Part shown: positions 58,281 through 64,000 of the stretch, in pieces | Numbering within the stretch: the stretch's first letter is position 1 | Layout of the letters: every line of letters starts with the position of its first letter | DNA from: Planctomycetota bacterium | Lineage (GTDB): Bacteria > Planctomycetota > Planctomycetia > Gemmatales > Gemmataceae | Length of the DNA: 64,000 nucleotides | Assembly (NCBI GenBank): GCA_016872595.1 | Contig: VGZJ01000002.1 | Location: 1-64,000 of the forward strand | Direction of reading: 5' to 3' | Made by a program: the position numbers and the translations under genes | The notes under the pieces: generated by a model | Seen by the model: only the letters and a program-made list of their open reading frames with translations | The model's database searches: none | Told to the model about the DNA's origin: nothing

Positions 58281-60683
58281 ATGCCCGCGCCGAAGTTCCT
58301 TGCCGGTTTGCCGAAGCCGCTGCTGTTCGCGCTGTACGGCGCGGTCGGCGGGTTACTCGGTGCGCTCGTGTTCGCCGAACCGCTGTTCCACATCCTCAAG
58401 CCGCCGGCCGCGCCGAAGGGCGGGCCGCCGGAGCCGCAGGTCGCCGTTGCCGCGTCGAAGGACGTCGAGGTGTTCGTGGACGGGCGCAACACGCTTCCCG
58501 TGCAGATCGCGCGCGCCGACTTCGACGGCCCCGTGACCGTGCGCATGGACGGGTTGCCCGCGGGCGTGAGCGCCGCGCCCGTCGTGATTCCGGCCGGAGC
58601 GGACAAGGGCGAAGTGGTACTGGTCGGCGGTTCGACGGCGCGCGTGGTCGCGGCGCACGGGGCGAAGGCCGTGGCCGAGGCGACCCACGACGGGAAGAAA
58701 GCGACCGCCGAAGCCCCGGTCGCCATCAAGGTCACGGACCCGCCGAAGCCGCTCGCCGACATCGTCATCGTTCTCGACACGTCGGTCAGTATGCAGTGGG
58801 CACTGGACGAACTCAAAGACGGTATCGGGCAGTTGACGCAATCGCTGGGAAAGGCCCGCGTCGATTACCGGCTCGCACTCGTCACGTTCCGCGACCGCAA
58901 CGACGGCGGCGAGAAGGTGACGGTCGTGCAGTTCAAGGGCGGGCCGTTTACCGCCGACGCGGGCGTCTTTCGTGAAGAGGTGGGCCAGATCAAAGTGCTA
59001 ATCGGAACCGGGGTCGATTCGCCGCAGCCGTGCCTCGAAGGGATCGCGCGCGCCAGCGAACTCGACTTCCGCAAAGGCGCGACCAAGATGATGCTGGTGG
59101 TGACGGACAACCCGCCGAAGGTGGGGCCGGGCAACGACGTGACGGCGGCCGTGCAGAACTCCGCGAACCAAGTCAAGGGGGCGAACCTCGACGCCGTTCA
59201 CCTCGTGACGTGGGCCGGAGACAAGGACCGTTGGTACGCGCCGCTCCTCAACGGTGGACTTCAACCGGGCCGGCACTTCAACATCAAGGAAGTCGTTACC
59301 GGCGATCAAGGGTTCGCGGCGCTGCTCGACACGCTCGGCGGCGTGGTCACGGCCGCGGCGCGGGCGAAAAGCCCCGACAGCACGCCGAAGGTGGCCGAGA
59401 GGGTCGAAGGGCCGAAGCTCGGCGTGCGCTCGCTGCAATCGGGCCAGCAGACCGCGGCCGGGACCGAGGGGCGCGTGGTGCTGCAGAGTAGCGTCTGGAC
59501 TGGTGCGATTGCGGCGCTCGTGTGCCTCTTCCTTGTGGGCGGGCAGAGCCACTACCTGCGCGGTAAGCTGCCCGCGGTCGGCGGCACGCTGGCCGGGCTG
59601 CTCGGCGGGCTGACCGTCGGCGTCGTCGGCGGCGCGGCGGGGCAGGGGCTGTTCTTCCTCGCCCCGGAGAGCGACACGCTTGCCAAAATCTTCCGCGTGT
59701 TCGGCTGGGCGCTGCTCGGCGGCATGGCCGGTACCGGGCTGTCGTTGTTCGTTCCGAACATGAAGTGGACGCTCGGCCTCGCCGGGGGCGCGCTTGGTGG
59801 CGCGGTCGGGTGTGTCGGGTTCATCGCGGTGTCGGCCGCGACCGGCGACCTCGTCGGCCGGGCCGGGGGCGCGCTTGGTGGCGCGGTCGGGTGTGTCGGG
59901 TTCATCGCGGTGTCGGCCGCGACCGGCGACCTCGTCGGCCGGCTGGTCGGCGGGCTGGTTCTGGGTTTCTGCATCGGGCTGATGGTGGCCGTGGCGGAAG
60001 CGGCGTTCCGGCGCGCGTGGCTGGAGGTTAAGTACGGCGAGCGCGAGCGCATTACGGTCACGCTGGGGCCGGAGCCGGTGAAAGTGGGGAGCGACGCGCG
60101 GGCCTGCACCGTATGGGCGCGCGGCGCACCACCCATCGCGCTACGGTTCTTCGTGCGCGATGGCGCGGTGATTTGCTCGGACACCGCGACCGGGCGCGAA
60201 GCACCGGTGGGCGACGGGTTCGCGAAGGAAGTGGGTACGCTGACCGTTACCGTGCGCACCGGGAGCGGCACGCCGGCCCCGGTCGCGCCCCCGCCGCTGC
60301 CCAAGCCCAAAGCCGCGCCGCCCAAGCCGAAGCCGCTGGACCTCGACGACGATGACGGGTTCGATCTGCCGATGCCGGTTTCGCCGCCTGCGAAGCCGCA
60401 AGCGACACCTGCGCCACCGAAGCCCACTGCACCGCCCGTGCCGCCGAAGCCGGTCGCGGCCCCAACTCCGCCGAAGCCGCCACCAGCGCCGCCAAAGCCG
60501 GTTGCTGCGCCCGCGCCACCCAAGCCGCCGGCTCCCGCCCCGCCCAAGCCCGTGGTGATCCCGCCGGTCGCGCCCGCGATCAAATCGACGGCAAAGAACC
60601 CGGACGCCTGCCCCGGCTGTTCGCGCGTGATCCCCGGTAAGCCTGGCGCGCGCTACTGTATGATGTGCGACCAGTCGTTTTGA
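58281..60683 (+). CDS. Von Willebrand A-domain membrane protein with C-terminal zinc ribbon
   Basis: The 800-residue product from the ATG at 58281 has a signal anchor (LLFALYGAVGGLLGALVFAE) and a VWA domain with the MIDAS D-x-S-x-S (DIVIVLDTSVSMQWALDELK). A set of Gly-rich membrane spans follows (about 405-600), among them an exactly duplicated 27-residue block. Next come a soluble FHA-like or beta-rich part (about 605-680: VKVGSDARACTVWARGAPPI), a Pro/Lys/Ala-rich tail (about 690-775) and a C-terminal zinc ribbon (CPGC and CMMC). The tail and ribbon resemble signalling adaptors. The 81-bp duplication is unusual for its exact identity. Confidence 0.8.
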   Translation: MPAPKFLAGLPKPLLFALYGAVGGLLGALVFAEPLFHILKPPAAPKGGPPEPQVAVAASKDVEVFVDGRNTLPVQIARADFDGPVTVRMDGLPAGVSAAPVVIPAGADKGEVVLVGGSTARVVAAHGAKAVAEATHDGKKATAEAPVAIKVTDPPKPLADIVIVLDTSVSMQWALDELKDGIGQLTQSLGKARVDYRLALVTFRDRNDGGEKVTVVQFKGGPFTADAGVFREEVGQIKVLIGTGVDSPQPCLEGIARASELDFRKGATKMMLVVTDNPPKVGPGNDVTAAVQNSANQVKGANLDAVHLVTWAGDKDRWYAPLLNGGLQPGRHFNIKEVVTGDQGFAALLDTLGGVVTAAARAKSPDSTPKVAERVEGPKLGVRSLQSGQQTAAGTEGRVVLQSSVWTGAIAALVCLFLVGGQSHYLRGKLPAVGGTLAGLLGGLTVGVVGGAAGQGLFFLAPESDTLAKIFRVFGWALLGGMAGTGLSLFVPNMKWTLGLAGGALGGAVGCVGFIAVSAATGDLVGRAGGALGGAVGCVGFIAVSAATGDLVGRLVGGLVLGFCIGLMVAVAEAAFRRAWLEVKYGERERITVTLGPEPVKVGSDARACTVWARGAPPIALRFFVRDGAVICSDTATGREAPVGDGFAKEVGTLTVTVRTGSGTPAPVAPPPLPKPKAAPPKPKPLDLDDDDGFDLPMPVSPPAKPQATPAPPKPTAPPVPPKPVAAPTPPKPPPAPPKPVAAPAPPKPPAPAPPKPVVIPPVAPAIKSTAKNPDACPGCSRVIPGKPGARYCMMCDQSF
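59781..59942. repeat. Exact 81-bp tandem duplication
   Basis: Copies 59781-59861 and 59862-59942 are identical. They encode a 27-residue Gly-rich membrane block (GGALGGAVGCVGFIAVSAAT) twice, in frame. Complete identity shows a very recent event or slippage. Confidence 0.9.
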
Positions 60684-60701
60684 AGTGGGCGACGTGGGCA
60701 C

Positions 60702-60812
60702 AACGAGCCGGAAGCGTAAGCGACGGACACGTTACGTTACACGCGTGAGGGGCGTTACGCGAAGCCCTTACTACTTTCAGAGCGTGTCTGTCGCTCACGC
60801 TTCCGGCTCGTT
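60702..60812. repeat. 30-bp near-perfect inverted repeat
   Basis: Arms 60702-60731 and 60783-60812 (AACGAGCCGGAAGCGTAAGC and complement) pair with two mismatches. It lies between the convergent stops of the VWA gene (60683) and the PQQ propeller (60827), where a shared terminator would sit. Confidence 0.85.
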
Positions 60813-60826
60813 GCTGCGGTCCGCCG

Positions 60827-62149
60827 TTACTTGATGCAGTACAGGTGGTGGTGGGTGCGCAGGTACAGCTCGCCGCCGACGACAGCGGGGGAGGCCATGA
60901 AGCCCGGGGGCGAGGCCTTGATGCCGTCGGCGAGGCGGTTCTCCGAAACAAGCGCGTACTCGCGCGCGGCCTTCACCACGAACGTTTTGCCCGACTGGTT
61001 GCAGAAGTAGACGTGCCCGCCCGCGAACACCGGCGACGCGGAGAACTCGCCGTCGAGCCGCTCGCGCCACTCGACCGCGCCGGTCTTGGCGTTGAGGCAC
61101 GTTGCGATGCCGTCGTCCGAGTTCATGAACAGGAGCCCGTTTACGACAAGCGGCGAGGGCCGGCTGCTCACGTCTTTCGGCCCGGCCTGCCAGACGATGG
61201 CGTCCTTCGGCACGGCCCCGCTCAAGCCGTTCGGCTTAAGGGCCATCAGCTTCTTGGTGTGCCCGCTGTTCAGGTACAGAAGACCGTCGGCCAAGATCGG
61301 GCGCATCGAGCCGTTCATGCCGCCGTGGGTGAGCCGCCACAATTCCTCGCCGGTCTTCGGGTCGTAGGCGATGCTGCACTCGGCCGACGGGCACACGAGC
61401 CAGTCCTTGCCGCCCACGGTCACGAGCGCGGGTGTCGCGTAGGCTTTCTTGTGGTCGCCGTCGCCGGGGCCGGGGCCGTACTTGATCTTCCGCTCGGCGC
61501 GCCACTTGGTCTCGCCGGTGCGCTTGTCGAGCGCGATCACGAACTGGGCGTCGGCCCCGTCGAGAATCAGGTACAACAGGTCGCCGTACACGACCGGCGA
61601 CGATCCGGGAGCGCGGAAGTGGTCGCACTTCAAATCAGTGCGCTCCCACAGCGTCTTGCCGGTCGCGGTATCGACGCAGAACGTGCCGGGGCTGCCGAAG
61701 TGCGCGTACAAGCGGCCGGCCTCGAGGTACGGCGTACACGAGGCGAAGCTGTTGAACGGGTGGCAATACTGCGGCTTCTCGACCACATGCAACTTGAGGT
61801 CGTGGACGATCTTGCCGCTCGCGCGATCCACGCACACCGCGAACAGCGTGACCTGTTTGACCGGGTTCGCGGGCGGGCCACCCTTCTTCGCGGGCGGCAT
61901 CGGGTCGAGCAACTCGTCGGCGGTCGTCACCCAGACCTGATCGCCGAGCACGACAGGCGACGACCACGCCTTGCCGTGGATCGCGGTCTTCCAACTCACG
62001 TTGTCCTTTTCGCCCCATTTCGTCGGGGCCGTCTTCGACGCGGCGTGCCCGTTGGCGCTTGGGCCGCGGAAGCCGGGCCACGAGTCGTCGGCCGCGAGCG
62101 CCAGCGCGGACGCGAGGAGTACGAACGGGGCCACAACGAACGTGCGCAT
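60827..62149 (-). CDS. Secreted PQQ-like beta-propeller protein
   Basis: The 440-residue product starts with a signal peptide (MRTFVVAPFVLLASALALA). It carries PQQ-type blades ending in a Trp motif: NVSWKTAIHGKAWSSPVVLG, CVDTATGKTLWERTDLKCDH, ALDKRTGETKWRAERKIKYG, AYDPKTGEELWRLTHGGMNG and CLNAKTGAVEWRERLDGEFS, with ASPVFAGGHVYFCNQSGK and LYLRTHHHLYCIK at the end. About seven blades are visible, the number expected for a closed propeller. The start is DSWPGFRGPSANG, typical of planctomycete outer propellers. There is no catalytic motif; it probably binds ligand or acts as a scaffold. Confidence 0.88.
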   Translation of the reverse strand: MRTFVVAPFVLLASALALAADDSWPGFRGPSANGHAASKTAPTKWGEKDNVSWKTAIHGKAWSSPVVLGDQVWVTTADELLDPMPPAKKGGPPANPVKQVTLFAVCVDRASGKIVHDLKLHVVEKPQYCHPFNSFASCTPYLEAGRLYAHFGSPGTFCVDTATGKTLWERTDLKCDHFRAPGSSPVVYGDLLYLILDGADAQFVIALDKRTGETKWRAERKIKYGPGPGDGDHKKAYATPALVTVGGKDWLVCPSAECSIAYDPKTGEELWRLTHGGMNGSMRPILADGLLYLNSGHTKKLMALKPNGLSGAVPKDAIVWQAGPKDVSSRPSPLVVNGLLFMNSDDGIATCLNAKTGAVEWRERLDGEFSASPVFAGGHVYFCNQSGKTFVVKAAREYALVSENRLADGIKASPPGFMASPAVVGGELYLRTHHHLYCIK

Positions 62150-62178
62150 CGGCGCGCTCCGGTGGGGTGCGGGACAGG

Positions 62179-63120
62179 TTAACGCGGCTTGCGCGTGAGG
62201 GTGGTTACATCGGTCTGCGTCGTGCCCGGCTGCTTGGCGACGCGGGTGTGCGTCACGGACTTCACCCAGCCGGTGGCGAGATCGAACTCGTACTCGATGG
62301 TGTCCGTCAGCTCGAGTTCGGGCAGGTCTTTGGGGGCCGGTTTGCCGGTCTTAGTCGCCAGCTCCTCGAGCCACTTGCGCAGGACGCGATTTAGCTCTTT
62401 CGGGTCCGGGGACTGCTTGTAGACGATGGTGGCGGTCTTCGCGGCAGTGTCGAGCGCCTTCAGCACATAGGTGCCCTTCGCCGGGAACGGCTCGTCGCCG
62501 CCGAGGACGTTCGGCAAGGTCGTGTCGTACTCGACGACCTTGCCCAGCTCGAACTTGGTGCCGTAGGGGATCACGAGGAGCGCGGCCCGTTTGCTGAACG
62601 CGGCCTCGATAGCCTCCTTCGACGCGAACAGCTTGTCCGTCTCTCTGCGCAGGTAGTCGATGGTGGCCTTAGAAGTGCCGGTCTTCTGCATCTGCGCGAA
62701 CACCGTCTCTTGGACCTTGTGACCGGTGCCGCGCAGTTCCTTCCAGTTGCGCAGACCGGTTAAGGTGCCGGTCGCGTCCAGTTCGAGGTCGATGTCCACA
62801 CTCTTGAGGATCGCGTTCAGCGCGCGCACGGCGGGGTCGTCGTCGAACTTCGGGTCTTCGAATGTGGTGGTGCCTTGTGCCCAGCGGACCGTGGAGCCGT
62901 CGGCGTCCGCGTTCAGCACCTCGACTTCGACCGGGGTGCGCGTGGCGACCTTTCGCACGACCTTGCCGTCGTTCTCGCGGCTCTGGGTCTTGGTCAGTTC
63001 GAAGCGCGCCAGGTCGCCCTTCTTCCACGTGGGTTTCAGGTCGAGCGACTTCTCTTGCGCCCGTGCCGGCGCGAGCGCGGCTAGGGCAACGAGCAGCGCG
63101 AGGCAGCGGCACGGGGTCAT
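62179..63120 (-). CDS. Secreted planctomycete hypothetical protein
   Basis: The ATG at 63120 gives 313 residues. A signal peptide (MTPCRCLALLVALAALAPARA) precedes a mature chain without a recognised motif: LKPTWKKGDLARFELTKTQS, TRTPVEVEVLNADADGSTVR, DIDLELDATGTLTGLRNWKE, LLVIPYGTKFELGKVVEYDT and DTIEYEFDLATGWVKSVTHT. The pattern (an exported beta-rich protein that compares a quantity against a value) is that of the DUF6263-like group in planctomycetes, but I cannot be sure. It may be cotranscribed with the PQQ propeller 29 bp downstream. Confidence 0.72.
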   Translation of the reverse strand: MTPCRCLALLVALAALAPARAQEKSLDLKPTWKKGDLARFELTKTQSRENDGKVVRKVATRTPVEVEVLNADADGSTVRWAQGTTTFEDPKFDDDPAVRALNAILKSVDIDLELDATGTLTGLRNWKELRGTGHKVQETVFAQMQKTGTSKATIDYLRRETDKLFASKEAIEAAFSKRAALLVIPYGTKFELGKVVEYDTTLPNVLGGDEPFPAKGTYVLKALDTAAKTATIVYKQSPDPKELNRVLRKWLEELATKTGKPAPKDLPELELTDTIEYEFDLATGWVKSVTHTRVAKQPGTTQTDVTTLTRKPR

Positions 63121-63152
63121 TGCGGGTTCCGGGAGCGAGAGGGTGGCGAGGG

Positions 63153-64000
63153 TCACTCGGTGCCGTCGAACAGCGGGGCGATGGCGCGCCCGCGGTTCAG
63201 TTGCACCGGGCGGCCGAGGCGGTCGGTAACTTCGGCGTGCGGGTCGAGCCCGAGCACAGAGTACACGGTCGCGCCGAGGTCGTCGGGCGAGTAAGGCGTG
63301 GTCGTGGGGTAGCCGGCGTTCATGTCGCTCTTGCCGATCACCTGCCCGCCTCGGACCCCGGCCCCGGCGACCAGCGCGCTGAAGCACGGGGCCCAGTGTT
63401 CGCGCCCGGCGTTTTTGTTGATCTTCGGCTCGCGCCCGAACTCGCCCATCACGATCACCAACGTGTCGTCGAGCCGGCCGCGCTCGCGCAGGTCGTCGAG
63501 CAGCGCGGACACGCCGTTATCGAGCGGCGGCAACAGGTCGTTCTTCATGCGCTTGAACAGGTCGCCGTGGCTGTCCCAGTTCTGCACGCGGCCCATGTTG
63601 GCTTGCACGACGGGCACGCCGGCCTCGACGAGCCGCCGCGCGAGAAGGCACGACTGGCCGAAGGCGTGCCGGCCGTAGCGGTCGCGCACCGCGGCCGGCT
63701 CTTGGCCGAGGTCGAAGGCTTTCGCCACCTTGCCCGACGTGAGGACCGAAACCGCTTGCTGCTGCTGGTCCGTGAGTTTCTTGGTTTCAGCCTGCTCCGC
63801 GAGCCACTTCTGCTGGCCGTTCACGGCGCTCAACAGCGCCATGCGGTCGCGCATCTGCTGCACGTCGATGCCGGGCGCGGGGCGCAGGTTCTCGACCTTG
63901 AAGTCCGGGCGGTTCGGGTCTTGGGTGATCTGCATCGGGTCGTATTTCGGGCCTACGAACCCGGCGTGCTGGCCGGGCCACAGCAGGGGGCCTTCCATCA
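63153..64000 (-). CDS. DUF1501 protein, C-terminal part (continues beyond window)
   Basis: The frame runs off the right edge, so only about 282 C-terminal residues are seen. DUF1501 (arylsulfatase-like exported proteins of planctomycetes) is recognised from the segments RHAFGQSCLLARRLVEAGVP, VVQANMGRVQNWDSHGDLFK, LPPLDNGVSALLDDLRERGR, DDTLVIVMGEFGREPKINKN and AGREHWAPCFSALVAGAGVR. The C-terminus SPDDLGATVYSVLGLDPHAE also matches. Such proteins are usually Tat-exported and paired with DUF1549/1553 cytochrome proteins, which would lie outside the window. Confidence 0.93.
   Translation of the reverse strand, partial: MEGPLLWPGQHAGFVGPKYDPMQITQDPNRPDFKVENLRPAPGIDVQQMRDRMALLSAVNGQQKWLAEQAETKKLTDQQQQAVSVLTSGKVAKAFDLGQEPAAVRDRYGRHAFGQSCLLARRLVEAGVPVVQANMGRVQNWDSHGDLFKRMKNDLLPPLDNGVSALLDDLRERGRLDDTLVIVMGEFGREPKINKNAGREHWAPCFSALVAGAGVRGGQVIGKSDMNAGYPTTTPYSPDDLGATVYSVLGLDPHAEVTDRLGRPVQLNRGRAIAPLFDGTE

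Overview
The window looks like a chromosome segment from a planctomycete of the Gemmata group (family Gemmataceae). The evidence is very high GC, two adjacent secreted sulfatases, a DUF1501 protein, a planctomycete-type cytochrome c with a Pro/Lys linker, an ECF sigma factor coupled to a FecR/WD40 protein, a formaldehyde-activating-enzyme homologue, a Ser/Thr kinase, many zinc-ribbon, TPR, PQQ-propeller and xylose-isomerase-like proteins, and a protein with the C-terminal signature common in Gemmata hypothetical proteins. The assignment is inference from gene content; no rRNA or tRNA is present.

Layout. 0-9.9 kb: SPFH/GYF and zinc-ribbon membrane proteins, a damaged membrane gene, a Fae-like protein, an ECF sigma/anti-sigma-like pair, a secreted TIM-barrel protein, an SDR and an SMP-30 propeller. 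10.0-16.2 kb: the most interesting locus, a retron with a HEAT/ARM-repeat protein, a winged-helix/SWIM protein, a small one-pass membrane protein and a retron-type reverse transcriptase (RT). It carries two copies of a ~206-nt structured RNA, one before the SWIM gene and one before the RT gene. The copies keep the same fold through compensatory changes and share a 17-nt apical loop. 16.2-21.5 kb: two sulfatases, a propeller, a PilZ protein and an SGNH hydrolase. 21.5-29.9 kb: cytochromes, a methyltransferase, phosphoketolase plus acetate kinase, an M16-like protein, VOC and GNAT proteins. 29.9-45.3 kb: a 1,400-residue TPR protein, two HtrA-like proteins (one apparently inactive), IspD, an M20 dipeptidase and a subtilase-like protein without a catalytic triad. 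45.3-52 kb: a repeat-rich spacer, pyrC (frameshifted) and pyrB, a D-aminoacylase-like amidohydrolase and a zinc-ribbon membrane protein. 52-64 kb: a dicarboxylate symporter, a kinase-PAS protein, a MUG-type DNA glycosylase, DoxX, a YugP-type peptidase, a thioredoxin, a VWA membrane protein with a recent exact 81-bp duplication, a PQQ propeller and the end of a DUF1501 protein.

How the parts work together. The retron genes would form an anti-phage or genome-surveillance unit (RT plus RNA making ssDNA, with ARM, SWIM and membrane partners). Phosphoketolase and acetate kinase form a route from xylulose-5-P or fructose-6-P to acetate with ATP gain. PyrB and PyrC are consecutive pyrimidine-biosynthesis steps. 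Sulfatases and secreted propellers fit polysaccharide breakdown. Many intergenic gaps hold long perfect or near-perfect inverted repeats, and a few have been captured into coding ends or signal peptides.
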